This document shows positions 26,057-35,297 of a stretch of DNA of 64,000 bases, in pieces. Under the pieces are notes generated by a model. It was not told where the DNA came from. It worked only from the letters and a program-made list of their open reading frames with translations, and made no database searches. Each line of letters starts with the position of its first letter. Position 1 is the first letter of the stretch. The position numbers and the translations under genes are program-made. The stretch is taken from positions 5,642,001 to 5,706,000 of the forward strand of contig NZ_CP030048.1 of NCBI RefSeq assembly GCF_015291665.1, given 5' to 3'. Source of the DNA: Bradyrhizobium sp. CCBAU 53338 (GTDB lineage: Bacteria > Pseudomonadota > Alphaproteobacteria > Rhizobiales > Xanthobacteraceae).

Positions 26057-27276
26057 TCACCAAACTGTGCAACGTCATGGCTACGCGCTACGCTCGCGAG
26101 CGCCTCCTCAAGCGTCGGCAACGGGTTCTTCATGGAGCGCTCCACCAGGTTTTGGTACACCGCGGCATAGCGCGCGACTGTGATATCGAGATTGAATTCC
26201 GCTCTCACCCGTTGCGACGCTCGGGCCGCCATCTTCGTGGCCGCGTCTCGATCATCGAGCTGGCGGAGAATTCCATCGGCCATGCGCCTCGGATCGCCCG
26301 GCGGCACAAGGAGGCCATTCCAGCCGTCTCGCACGACGTCGGTGCATCCAGGCATCGTCGTCGTCACGATTGGGCAGCCCGCCACCGCCGCTTCGAGAAG
26401 TGCGCGCGGGACTCCCTCATGATACTCGGTCGGAAATGCGAACAAGTCCGCGATGCCAAGCAACGAAGGCACGTCGGATCGCCGCCCCAGAGCCATTACG
26501 TAAGGCGCATGACGCTCGATCTCGGCCTCAGTCACCGCGAACGGTCCCTCGCTCTCTCGAGGCCCGACAAGCAGAAATCGGGCCCCGGGTCGATGCCGGT
26601 GGACGATCGCTGCCGCTTCGAGCAGCGTCGGGATCCCCTTCTGCCGAGTCATGCGGGACACCGTAACGATGATCTCGCGCCCTGCGAGACCGAGCGCTTC
26701 GCGAAGGGCTGCAGACGATGGTCCCACCACCGCGGCGCGATCAAACGTCGCGATATCGACGCCGGACCCCGGAATGAGCAGGCTGCCTCCTCTACCGATC
26801 ATCCGGTGACGAATGAAGAAGGCCTGATCTTCGCGGTTCTGGAACACAGTGACCGCGACCCATTGGCTCGCCAGCCGCTCCAGTATGCGGTAGATCGGCC
26901 GAAGACTCAGGGCCATTGGCGATTGAGAGGAATACAGCCACCCGCGTCCATTGATCGTGCTAACGACCTTCACACCGTGCAGCCCGCCAGCGGCAAAGGG
27001 AACGAGGATGTTCAGCTTCGTGTCGAAGCATTGAACGAGGGTCGGACGAACATCGGCGATCAGCTTCGAGATCGCCCTGAAGGCCGACCAATCCGCAAGC
27101 GGATCGACGAACCGTGCGAAATCAAAAGGATGGAAATCGATTCCCGCCTGCAGAAACGGATTGGACGCGGCGCTTCCCGCCGCGCTTACTCGAAATCCCT
27201 TCCTTCGGAGCGCAAGCAGAAATGGGATTCGAAAAGAATGGTCTTCTCCTCCAATGCAGAGCAGGTGCGGTTTCAC
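26053..27276 (-). CDS. Glycosyltransferase family 4
   Basis: A 407-residue GT-B glycosyltransferase. The N-terminal Rossmann part begins HLLCIGGEDHSFR. The C-terminal part has the GT4 donor-site pattern: VSRMTRQKGIPTLLEAA, then LFAFPTEYHEGVPRALLEAAVAGCPIV, where the EGxPRxLLEA stretch contacts the nucleotide sugar. Starting at the GTG at 27276 gives a GTGA overlap with the deacetylase stop and GAGGG about 8 nt upstream; the frame is open further but codes for an implausible arginine-rich leader. It adds one sugar to the lipid-linked repeat unit on the cytoplasmic side; the sugar is unknown. Confidence 0.87.
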   Translation of the reverse strand: MKPHLLCIGGEDHSFRIPFLLALRRKGFRVSAAGSAASNPFLQAGIDFHPFDFARFVDPLADWSAFRAISKLIADVRPTLVQCFDTKLNILVPFAAGGLHGVKVVSTINGRGWLYSSQSPMALSLRPIYRILERLASQWVAVTVFQNREDQAFFIRHRMIGRGGSLLIPGSGVDIATFDRAAVVGPSSAALREALGLAGREIIVTVSRMTRQKGIPTLLEAAAIVHRHRPGARFLLVGPRESEGPFAVTEAEIERHAPYVMALGRRSDVPSLLGIADLFAFPTEYHEGVPRALLEAAVAGCPIVTTTMPGCTDVVRDGWNGLLVPPGDPRRMADGILRQLDDRDAATKMAARASQRVRAEFNLDITVARYAAVYQNLVERSMKNPLPTLEEALASVARSHDVAQFGD

Positions 27277-28367
27277 GTGGATGCCCTCACCTGTCGTCCA
27301 TCCGAGCCGATCGACAGCGGAATCGCAGCTGCTACGGTGTTGACCCTGCTCGCTGCCGGCGCCTCTAGCCCTGCACTCCAGCCGTCGACTAGATCGCAGA
27401 GCGGCATCCACTCGTGCGCGCCAACGAGCGAGGCGAACCGTTGCTCGCATTTTTCGAGGTTGACGCGATGACGAAACGCGTGAGTGGCCTTGATTCCGGT
27501 GACTCGGGGCTGACCCGGGTCAATCTCCCAAGGATGGATATAGAAGATGTAAGGCGTTCCCGACTGCAGAATTCTGCGCACACCCCAGAGCCACAGCAAA
27601 TAGGGGGCGAGCCGGAAATAGCCACCGCCCCCCCAGGGGATTCCATGCCTGCCGAGCCGGATGCAGGAGATGCAGACTTCATAGAAGCCCTCGCGCAGCA
27701 GCACGACCGGTCTGCCCGCATCCATCCCCTTCAATCGACCATAGCGATGGTGCGCAATGGTCGGCACAACCGAGGAATCGTAGTCAAAGCCCGCATCCTG
27801 CAGGATCGGCACTGCCCATTCGGTGATCGAGAAACTGGGCGCGCGGTAACCACGAACTCGCCTGCCGGTCAGATCTTCAAGATACTTCTTCGAACGGATC
27901 ACGTCTGTCCGGAAGTCGGCCGGATTGAGCGAGTAGACCAGTTCGTGATTGTAGCCGTGAGATGCAACTTCATGCCCCGCCGCGGCTATCGCACGCACCA
28001 ACTGCGGACACTTCTCGGCCACCCAGCCCAGAACGAAGAAAGTTGCGCGGACATTGCATCCACCAAGAATTTCTACCAATCGCATCGTGTTGCGCTCGAC
28101 GCGCAACTCGCATCGGTCCCACGCCTCCCGCGCGATATTCAGATTTGCGGCATGAAACCAGTCCTCGACGTCGATGGACAGCGCAGCTTCGCCGAAAGAC
28201 CGACGCTCGGTAGTCGAACCCGCTGGCACCTGTTCTTCGGCAGCAACATCCGTGCCGCACGATAAGTCCGTCCGGCTCTTGCAGTTATCGAACGGCTTGG
28301 TCCGTGGGATCGTCGGTTCGGCTCGCATTGCGCCGTCCATTCCATAACTCGAAATGAGCATTCGCAT
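27273..28367 (-). CDS. Polysaccharide deacetylase, XrtA/DUF3473 type
   Basis: A protein of about 364 residues with the NodB fold. LSIDVEDWFHA carries the catalytic/metal Asp pair, ATFFVLGWVAEKCPQLV and HEVASHGYNHE carry the metal histidines (H-x3-H), and RGYRAPSFSI is motif 3. A C-terminal DUF3473-like extension contains the IHPWEIDPGQPR motif found in deacetylases of exosortase-linked polysaccharide loci. It probably removes acetyl groups from an N-acetylated polymer or precursor. The first 50 residues are polar and poorly conserved in look; several in-frame ATGs (28367, 28361, 28340, 28328) are possible starts. First gene of the minus-strand operon. Confidence 0.86.
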   Translation of the reverse strand: MRMLISSYGMDGAMRAEPTIPRTKPFDNCKSRTDLSCGTDVAAEEQVPAGSTTERRSFGEAALSIDVEDWFHAANLNIAREAWDRCELRVERNTMRLVEILGGCNVRATFFVLGWVAEKCPQLVRAIAAAGHEVASHGYNHELVYSLNPADFRTDVIRSKKYLEDLTGRRVRGYRAPSFSITEWAVPILQDAGFDYDSSVVPTIAHHRYGRLKGMDAGRPVVLLREGFYEVCISCIRLGRHGIPWGGGGYFRLAPYLLWLWGVRRILQSGTPYIFYIHPWEIDPGQPRVTGIKATHAFRHRVNLEKCEQRFASLVGAHEWMPLCDLVDGWSAGLEAPAASRVNTVAAAIPLSIGSDGRQVRAST

Positions 28368-28801
28368 AAACAATTCTGTCCTAAACCGAGAATCAGTAAC
28401 ACGGCGATCCGGCCGAACGGGCGTGTATGACGGGGTATCCTCCTATAGGGGTATCCGGCTTCGAGCGGTCGACCTCAGCGCGGCGGCGGCGCCACCGAAC
28501 CACAAGCTTGCGCTGCGCCGGCTTCCGAAGAGCGCTCAGCAACGCGGGTACAAGCAGGCCATTTGCGAAGAAGACAGGCCCGGATTTGCCAATCCCGGAC
28601 TTCGCCGGCGTCGAAGCAACTTCCCAACGGTCGCGGATCGTCCAAAGGTTTCCCTTTTGAGGTAGTCCGGCTTTGCCTTGCATGAACAAACACGGGCAAG
28701 CGTAAGCTTTATTCGCTCAATAGCGCCGGAACGACGAGACTTTCCTGCAACAACGCAGCAAGATTGGATCTCCCGGGCAGCCGCGAGCTTCGGGCAATCG
28801 C
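28368..28801. other. Divergent promoter region of the EPS operon and FemAB gene
   Basis: No gene is supported. The direct repeat GGGGTATCC (28432-28440 and 28448-28456), with TCCTATA between the copies, may bind a regulator of the minus-strand operon. Both flanking genes start away from this region. Confidence 0.4.
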
Positions 28802-29848
28802 ATGAGACACCTCGAGATCGTCGAAGTGGCCGATGCCGGCCAGGAAGAGTGGCAGGGCTACGTGGAGCGCGCCTCTCAGGCTTCGCTGTACCACGCGCTC
28901 GGTTGGCGGGACGTTCTCCAGCACAGCTTCGGCCACCGGAGTTGGTATTTGATGGCACGATACCGCGGCGAAACGCGTGGAGTCCTGCCATTGGTCGAGA
29001 TGAAGAGCTCACTCTTCGGGCACTCCCTCGTATCGCTGCCATTTCTCGACTACGGCGGCGTGCTGGCTGACGGCCCCGAATACGAGGCTGCGCTCACGAC
29101 CGCGGCCGTCGATCTAGCCACGAAAAGAAGCGCGCAACATGTCGAATTGCGGCAGTCGACCGCGGCTACGAGACCATCGGAAGATGGATGGATGCTCCGC
29201 CAGCACAAGGCAGCGCTCGTCATTCCCCTTGATGCCGATGCCGACATGCACTGGTCCCGCTTGAATTCGCGGCTCCGTGGCAAGATCCGGAAAGCCGAGA
29301 AATCGGACGCCACATTTTCCATTGGGACACTCGAGGTGCTCAGCGATTTCTATCGCGTATTTTGCCTGAACATGCGGAACTTGGGTACGCCTGTTTACAG
29401 TCTGGCATTCTTCAAGAATGTCCTCCGGTTTGCGGAGGATGCCACCGTACTGATTGTGCATCGCGAGGGACGCCCGGCGGCTGCAGCGATCGCATTGCGT
29501 CGCAACGGACTGGTGGAGCTGCCATGGATCTGCTCGGACTACTCGCAATCCTCTTTTTATGTGAACGAATACTTGTACTGGAGCGCCCTCCAGTGGGCCT
29601 GTCAGTCGGGAGCTCATGAACTCAATTTGGGACGCTGCTCGGTCGACGGAGGCGTCTTTCGATTCAAGCAGCAATGGAATCCCGAAGTGCGGCCACTATT
29701 TTGGTATTACTGGGCGCCCCCCGGCGTCACGCCGCCGGAATTGAGCCCCAGCAACCCGCGATACGCCGTCGCGATCCACTGCTGGAAAAAGATGCCGCTG
29801 GCGCTCGCTAACCGTCTCGGACCGTGGATCGTGCGAAATATCCCATAG
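28802..29848 (+). CDS. FemAB-like GNAT protein of the XrtA/PEP-CTERM-associated type
   Basis: A 348-residue protein with two GNAT folds. YHALGWRDVLQHSFGHRSWYLMARYRGE opens it, followed by VLPLVEMKSSLFGHSLVSLPFLDYGG. The middle has WSRLNSRLRGKIRKAEKS, and the second half reads VIHREGRPAAAAIALR and the FRFKQQWNPEVRPLFWYY motif near the C-terminus. These are hallmarks of the FemAB relatives that accompany exosortase-type polysaccharide loci. Relatives add amino acids to peptidoglycan or modify polymers from aminoacyl-tRNA; the acceptor here is unknown. It is transcribed away from the deacetylase operon and converges on the propeller-protein gene. Confidence 0.83.
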   Translation: MRHLEIVEVADAGQEEWQGYVERASQASLYHALGWRDVLQHSFGHRSWYLMARYRGETRGVLPLVEMKSSLFGHSLVSLPFLDYGGVLADGPEYEAALTTAAVDLATKRSAQHVELRQSTAATRPSEDGWMLRQHKAALVIPLDADADMHWSRLNSRLRGKIRKAEKSDATFSIGTLEVLSDFYRVFCLNMRNLGTPVYSLAFFKNVLRFAEDATVLIVHREGRPAAAAIALRRNGLVELPWICSDYSQSSFYVNEYLYWSALQWACQSGAHELNLGRCSVDGGVFRFKQQWNPEVRPLFWYYWAPPGVTPPELSPSNPRYAVAIHCWKKMPLALANRLGPWIVRNIP

Positions 29849-29863
29849 CGGCCCCAGCGACAG

Positions 29864-31162
29864 TCATCCACCCGACGCCGTCTGGGGCCAGGATGGCCGA
29901 GAGACATAATCTGCCACTGGTCCGCCGGGCTGGTCCCAGTTGCTCGACCAAACCACTTGCGATGCATCGGGCGACGGCGAAGCATGCGTCTCGCTGTAGT
30001 AGTCACGCTTTGCGTTGCGAGTCTGGGCGATGCGCCGCACCTGACCGCTCCCGTCGATTCGCACCGCAATGACTTCTCGATAGAATGGCGCGTAGCCCGG
30101 GCTGCCCGCCACCTTGGAGCGGGTCCCCTCGTAGCTTACGAAAGCCCAACCCGGTCGGCGGATGTTGCGGGTCGAAACGTGTGTCCCGTAGCCGGCCGGG
30201 ATTAAATCAGTGACCTTTCCGTCCTGGAGCCGGCGCTTGATTACGTGCCACTTGTCGGGGTCCGCCTTGCTGACGCCGACATAGACGTCGCTCCCGTCAG
30301 CATCGATCGTCATATCGCCATGGCCGGGACGATGATGCTCGGGCCAGTACTGAATCTGCGTACCATCCAACGCAAAGATGTAGGTGACCTCCGTCTCGTC
30401 AGTCGTTCTGTGGAAACAGTAGACGTATCTTCCGGAAGGAGAAATACCGCAATACGCGTGCGCTCCCGGAAGGCTGCTGAGGTTGATATCCGGATACTTA
30501 ATCTTCGTAGAAAGATCGTAGCCGAAGGCTACCAGCGCGCCCGCCCGGTTTGTCGCGACCACGACCAACCGATTGCCGTCGAACGACAGATTTCCCTTGT
30601 ATGGTCCAAATTGGAGATTTGTATAGTCGGAAGGAGCATACACGATCGCCTTGACATCGTTCCGCGGCGCCCATCGATAGATCGCATAGCGGGATATGCA
30701 GATCATGAGTTCGGGATCGACAGGGTGCCACTTGCAATCGTCGCTCATCGGACGATGAAAAGCCGGTATGTAAGTCCTGCCGTCCAGGAAGCAGATCCCG
30801 TTGCAACCGTCGTTGATCGCCAACAGGCTCTGGTCGGCATTCCACGCTTGTGTGCTTGAGTACCGGTGCCGGCAATACTCAGGCTTGCAGAGACTACCGG
30901 GAGCGAGCAGCTGCCCGGGATCCGTCACACGCGTAAAGCTTGTCCCGAACTCCGGGTCCGTCGTCGCTTGAAGATAGCCGGGTCGCTCCATCGGAGGCGC
31001 GACGAGAATAGGAATGCTCGCCAGTTGGCTGTACGCGACAACGCCGAAGCCCGATGCCGCGAACAGCACTGCGCAAAGCGTCATCGCCGTCCTGAACACC
31101 GGCGCCTCCCGCCACTGAATGATTGCGACCGGCTCGAAGCCTCGGAGCGGAGCTTCCGCCAT
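29864..31162 (-). CDS. Secreted/anchored beta-propeller protein of EPS locus
   Basis: A 432-residue protein with a hydrophobic segment at residues 25-45 acting as signal anchor or signal peptide, so the rest lies in the periplasm or outside. The body has repeated blade-like segments (YSSTQAWNADQSLLAINDG, GAHAYCGISPSGRYVYCFH, HGDMTIDADGSDVYVG, SETHASPSPDASQVVWSSNW), as in TolB/WD40-like propellers and oligogalacturonate-lyase-like folds. Several conserved-looking His and Cys residues are present, but I cannot assign a catalytic set. I use the ATG at 31162; upstream codons look non-coding. Possibly a polysaccharide-binding or -cleaving protein. Confidence 0.65.
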   Translation of the reverse strand: MAEAPLRGFEPVAIIQWREAPVFRTAMTLCAVLFAASGFGVVAYSQLASIPILVAPPMERPGYLQATTDPEFGTSFTRVTDPGQLLAPGSLCKPEYCRHRYSSTQAWNADQSLLAINDGCNGICFLDGRTYIPAFHRPMSDDCKWHPVDPELMICISRYAIYRWAPRNDVKAIVYAPSDYTNLQFGPYKGNLSFDGNRLVVVATNRAGALVAFGYDLSTKIKYPDINLSSLPGAHAYCGISPSGRYVYCFHRTTDETEVTYIFALDGTQIQYWPEHHRPGHGDMTIDADGSDVYVGVSKADPDKWHVIKRRLQDGKVTDLIPAGYGTHVSTRNIRRPGWAFVSYEGTRSKVAGSPGYAPFYREVIAVRIDGSGQVRRIAQTRNAKRDYYSETHASPSPDASQVVWSSNWDQPGGPVADYVSRPSWPQTASGG

Positions 31163-31607
31163 ATCGCGCAGGCCCGGCACGGCTACACGGCTGAACCAAT
31201 GTTCGCGCGCAAGCTGCCCCAGTCTGGTACCATGCCTTGAATGCCGTGGTCGGCACATTTTATCGGTACGTCGTCCGGTGCATGCCGCCCGCAGGCAACG
31301 CGCACCTACATCGTGCGGATCGAAGCACAATCAGACTCGCTAACTCTTCGGGTCGAGCAATGCCTACCCCTCTTGGCTATCGCACCCCGTAGGAACTACC
31401 CACTCCAGCACATGCACTCTGGAAAGCGACCGGCTTGACGATTGCAGATGATAACACGTTCTAGCCGAGCTGGCGGAACGGAGAGGACGATAGATTGAGC
31501 GTTCTCGCGTCTGGATCAGAAATCGTCACGAGAGAGTATCCAGTGTATCCACGGATCTTGCGTTGGTGGACAGCAGGATCCTTTCCCTCGGGAGAATGGA
31601 GTGCCAA
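31163..31607. other. Divergent intergenic region, no gene seen
   Basis: About 445 bp between the propeller gene and the epimerase operon. Frames in it lack start signals and recognisable content. It should hold promoters for both directions; no clear consensus was recognised. Confidence 0.35.
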
Positions 31608-33218
31608 ATGTCCATGCAAACGCCGACCCCATTGATCATGAGGCCGACCTCGTTTGACCAGCTTACCCCGATCCGCAACTTCTCCGAGGTACGAGCAACG
31701 CCGGCTACCATTCTACGCATCGCCGTTGACATAGCCGTGATCTGGTTGGCATTTCTGCTGAGCTGGCTCGCCGAAGGCAACCACCTGAACACACTCATCC
31801 CGAATGGCTCGGGAATTATCCAGCTTGTGGGGCTTTCGTCGCTCCTCGCGTGCATCGCTTATATGAGCGCCGGCCTCTACAACCACCACAGCAAATACAA
31901 TGCGTGGACCAAGATTGGCCGGATCGCCCTGATCAACCTCGGCATCCTCCTCATCGCAACTGTCATCAGGGCCACGACCGGCCTCTCCGGGCCACTCGAA
32001 CCTCACCTGATCTTTACGACGGTCATCGGTGCCACCGCGCTGCTCTCGATGGCACGCATTGGCTCGCTTGTGCTTCGTTCGGAAGACTGGCCCGGCAGCC
32101 GTCTGGTAACTACCGAGCAGCCAGACGAGACCAAGGTCCTCGTCATCGGCGGTGGTGGATACATCGGATCGGCGCTGGTCAAAGAACTGCTGGACGGGGG
32201 CCTACGAGTCTCGGTTCTCGACGCAATGCACTTCGGCGAAGAGCCGCTCGCACGCGTTGCCGGACATCCAAATCTCACTCTGATACGCGAAGATTTCCGT
32301 CATATCGAAGCACTCACCAGAGCCGTAAGCGGCGTCGGTACGGTCATACACCTGGGAGGCTTGGTGGGAGACCCTGCTTGCGCATTCGATTCAGACCTTA
32401 CCGTCGATGTGAATGTTACCGCCACCAAGGTGATCGGCGAGATCGCGAAGGCGCGCGGGGTCCGACGGTTCATATTCGCCAGCTCCTGCTCGGTCTACGG
32501 CGCCTGCGACGACACCGTGAACGAGGATTCCCACTTCAATCCGCAGTCGCTCTATGCCCGCAGCAAAGTCGCTTCCGAAGCCGTGCTCGATGCGCTGAAC
32601 AGCCCGGACTTCTCTGTGACGTGTCTTCGCTTCGCCACGATCTACGGCATCTCGGGACGGACTCGGTTCGACCTTGTGGTCAACCTGCTTTGCGCGAAAG
32701 CCGTACGTGACAATGAGATTACGGTCTACGGCGCCGATCAGTGGCGCCCCTTCGTTCACGTGGAGGACGTGGCGCGAGCCATCGTGACAACGCTGCGGGC
32801 ACCTCGCCACCTGGTTTCGGGAGAAGCATTCAACGTCGGCAGCGATGCCCAGAACTACACGCTCGGCGATGTCGCCGAGCTCATCCAAAAACAGGTGCCG
32901 GACGCGGCGATCATTTCCGACGATACTTTCGTCGACAAACGCAACTATCGCGTCTCTTTTGAAAAGATACGGAGCCGTCTCGGGTTCACCCCTGCATGGA
33001 CCATCGAGAGCGGGATTGCGCAGGTCGTATCCGTGGTTCGCTCCAACCAGGTCGGCGACTATTCGCTGCCGACGTACAGCAACGTCCTCTACCTGAAGGA
33101 GCATGGAACAAAGAGCTTCTGCAACTTCAAGATCACCGGCTGGGAGCAGGAATTCATGAGCCTCGATCACATCGATCACATCGCACCTCAAGACACTATC
33201 GATCGACCGGCGGCATAG
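31608..33218 (+). CDS. Membrane-anchored NAD-dependent sugar epimerase/dehydratase
   Basis: A 536-residue protein. Residues about 30-155 form four hydrophobic helices. A short linker leads to an extended SDR domain with the NAD-binding GGGGYIGSALVKEL, the catalytic SSCSVYG and the YARSK pair (Tyr-x3-Lys). It would convert a nucleotide-sugar at the membrane face (4-epimerisation or dehydration). The helices recall those of WbpM/CapD proteins and of long priming glycosyltransferases, but the CoA-binding-like domain between helices and SDR is missing. I chose the ATG at 31608, where GGAG stands 6 nt upstream; a TTG at 31563 is less likely. It is followed by the aminotransferase gene after 10 nt. 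Confidence 0.83.
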   Translation: MSMQTPTPLIMRPTSFDQLTPIRNFSEVRATPATILRIAVDIAVIWLAFLLSWLAEGNHLNTLIPNGSGIIQLVGLSSLLACIAYMSAGLYNHHSKYNAWTKIGRIALINLGILLIATVIRATTGLSGPLEPHLIFTTVIGATALLSMARIGSLVLRSEDWPGSRLVTTEQPDETKVLVIGGGGYIGSALVKELLDGGLRVSVLDAMHFGEEPLARVAGHPNLTLIREDFRHIEALTRAVSGVGTVIHLGGLVGDPACAFDSDLTVDVNVTATKVIGEIAKARGVRRFIFASSCSVYGACDDTVNEDSHFNPQSLYARSKVASEAVLDALNSPDFSVTCLRFATIYGISGRTRFDLVVNLLCAKAVRDNEITVYGADQWRPFVHVEDVARAIVTTLRAPRHLVSGEAFNVGSDAQNYTLGDVAELIQKQVPDAAIISDDTFVDKRNYRVSFEKIRSRLGFTPAWTIESGIAQVVSVVRSNQVGDYSLPTYSNVLYLKEHGTKSFCNFKITGWEQEFMSLDHIDHIAPQDTIDRPAA

Positions 33219-33228
33219 GAATCAGATC

Positions 33229-34470
33229 ATGCAAGACATTCCCTCCCGCCGAACGTTCGTGTCGCCAAATGTGCACCACCGACGCATATCGACGCCGGCC
33301 TTGCCCGGTACACATGCGACGCCGGCCAAGATTCCCTGCTTTCGGCCCTCAATCGGTGAGGATGAAATCGAGGCGGTTGTCGACGTCTTGCGATCAGGCT
33401 GGCTGACCACTGGTCCCAGAGCCCGGGAGTTTGAGGAGAAGTTCGCGGCCTACATGGGCGAAGGCGTCCAAGCCGTCGCAGTGAATTCGGCGACTGCGGG
33501 ACTGCATCTGGCTGCTGAAGCTTGCGGCATTGGACCCGGCGATGAAGTTCTCGTGCCGACCCTCACTTTTACAGCCTCGGCCTCGGTCATTCGCTATCTC
33601 GGCGCAGAAGTGGTGCTGGTCGACGTCGACGAAAATACCCACTGCATCGACCTGGAGCAGGCGGAGCGCCTCCTGACGCCGCGTTGCAAGGCAATCATAC
33701 CGGTACATTTTGCCGGCTTCCCCTGTGACATGACCCAGGTGCTCGCCTTTGCGCGCCTGCACGGCCTCAAGGTCATTGAAGACGCAGCACATGCGATGCC
33801 GGCGCGGCGCGATGGCCGACTGGTCGGCTCGTGGGAATCGGACGCCTGCGTGTTCAGCTTCTACGCTTGCAAACCTATCACGACCGGCGAAGGCGGCATG
33901 ATCGTGACCCGCAATGGTGACATCGCCGAGCGCGCGCGTGTCATGCGTACCCATGGGCTCAATCGGGACGCCTTCGACCGCTTCTCCAAGATCGGCGCTT
34001 CCTGGGCTTATGACGTCGTGGCACCGGGTTTCAAATACAATCTAACGGACGTCGCCGCAGCCATCGGGGTGGTTCAGCTCTCGCGTGCGAACGTATTGCA
34101 GGCATCGCGACAGGCAGCTGCCGAGCGGTACCTGAAAAGGCTCACTGGCCTGCCACTGGACTGTCCGGCTCGCCCACCTGCCGGCAGCCTTCATGCCTGG
34201 CACATGTTCCCGATACGCATCCATCAGAATGCGCGCGCCAACCGAGACGACCTGATCGCCGGCCTTACCGCGAAAGGCATCGGCACGTCGGTCCACTATC
34301 GGCCATTGCACGAGATGACTTATTGGAGGGAGCGCTATCGCTGCGAGCGGAGCGACTTTCCGGTCGCCAGCCGCTATTTCGAGGGGGCGGTGACGTTGCC
34401 ATTGTTCCCCGGCATGACGAACGCGGAAGTCAATCGTGTCGTTGACGCTATCTGCTCCATTTTAGGATGA
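33229..34470 (+). CDS. DegT/DnrJ/EryC1 sugar aminotransferase
   Basis: A 413-residue PLP enzyme. The PLP-phosphate site (VNSATAGLHLA), VIEDAAHAMPA with the ring-stacking/pyridine-N Asp, and FSFYACKPITTGEGGM with the Schiff-base lysine are all present. GFKYNLTDVAAAIG and HYRPLHEMTYW are further family motifs. These enzymes transfer an amino group from glutamate to a keto-sugar nucleotide. The upstream epimerase/dehydratase could supply the keto sugar, giving an amino sugar for the exopolysaccharide, and the deacetylase and FemAB-like proteins could then act on that amino group. AGGAA is 7 nt before the ATG. The next gene starts 6 nt after the stop. Confidence 0.88.
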   Translation: MQDIPSRRTFVSPNVHHRRISTPALPGTHATPAKIPCFRPSIGEDEIEAVVDVLRSGWLTTGPRAREFEEKFAAYMGEGVQAVAVNSATAGLHLAAEACGIGPGDEVLVPTLTFTASASVIRYLGAEVVLVDVDENTHCIDLEQAERLLTPRCKAIIPVHFAGFPCDMTQVLAFARLHGLKVIEDAAHAMPARRDGRLVGSWESDACVFSFYACKPITTGEGGMIVTRNGDIAERARVMRTHGLNRDAFDRFSKIGASWAYDVVAPGFKYNLTDVAAAIGVVQLSRANVLQASRQAAAERYLKRLTGLPLDCPARPPAGSLHAWHMFPIRIHQNARANRDDLIAGLTAKGIGTSVHYRPLHEMTYWRERYRCERSDFPVASRYFEGAVTLPLFPGMTNAEVNRVVDAICSILG

Positions 34471-34476
34471 CACAAC

Positions 34477-35196
34477 ATGCGATCCGCCCCCGATCGCAGC
34501 GGCCCCACCTCGCCGCCGTTCCTGACGTTGACGGCTAAGCGCGCACTCGACGTTGTGGGATCAGCCGTCGGCCTTATGGCGCTATGGCCCGTGTTTGCGG
34601 TCATCGCGATAGCCATCAAGGCAGACAGCCGTGGCCCCGTCTTCTTCCGCCAGGAGCGGGTCGGGCGAGGCGGACGCAGGTTCCGCATGCTCAAATTTCG
34701 TTCGATGGTCGTGGAGGCGGAGCGAATCGGCACCGCACTCACCGTGCGCGCCGACCCGAGAATCACGCGCGTGGGAGCCCTCCTCAGGAGAACGAAGGTC
34801 GACGAGCTTCCTCAGCTCTTCAACGTCCTCGTCGGCGACATGTCGCTGGTTGGACCTCGCCCCGAAGTGCCGCAATTCATGGAGTTCTATACACCGGATC
34901 AGCGGGCGGTTCTTCTCGCGATGCGGCCAGGCATCACCGACTACGCGGCCATCCTGTTTCGTGACGAAAGCTCTCTGCTCGAGGGAGAACGCGATCCGAT
35001 CGACGTCTACAGGCGAGAGATAATGCCCGCCAAGTTCAGCTACTACGAACGCTACAGTTGCGAGATCGGTCTGCTGAACGACTTACGGATCATCGTGGCG
35101 ACCGTATTGCTGCTCTGCGCTGGCCGGGTGCCGCGCTGGCTCGGTCTCGAATCCGGGGCAGCGTCGCCAGGGAACGAAGCGAGAGTTAATCCATGA
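34477..35196 (+). CDS. Priming glycosyltransferase (ExoY/WcaJ C-terminal type)
   Basis: A 239-residue bacterial sugar transferase. One hydrophobic hairpin (about residues 25-47) is followed by the catalytic core: PVFFRQERVGRGGRRFRMLKFRSM, then LLRRTKVDELPQLFNVL and GDMSLVGPRPEVP. These motifs define enzymes that move a sugar-1-phosphate from a nucleotide sugar to undecaprenyl phosphate, the first step of repeat-unit assembly. It is the short form, without the N-terminal membrane domain of WcaJ; a comparable membrane part is fused to the epimerase two genes upstream. Last gene of the three-gene plus-strand operon. Confidence 0.9.
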   Translation: MRSAPDRSGPTSPPFLTLTAKRALDVVGSAVGLMALWPVFAVIAIAIKADSRGPVFFRQERVGRGGRRFRMLKFRSMVVEAERIGTALTVRADPRITRVGALLRRTKVDELPQLFNVLVGDMSLVGPRPEVPQFMEFYTPDQRAVLLAMRPGITDYAAILFRDESSLLEGERDPIDVYRREIMPAKFSYYERYSCEIGLLNDLRIIVATVLLLCAGRVPRWLGLESGAASPGNEARVNP

Positions 35197-35297
35197 GCCC
35201 GGCCAAACACCTGTGACAGAGGCCCCGACCATGTTCTGCATTTTCGAGAACTGAGCCTGTCTCGAAGATCGGCTGGTTGAACGAGGGGAGCGTTGAC

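Noticed and set aside
31163..31330. 56-residue N-terminal extension of the propeller protein
   Set aside because: Cys/Arg-rich, no signal sequence at its start; the ATG at 31162 puts the signal anchor in the normal position.
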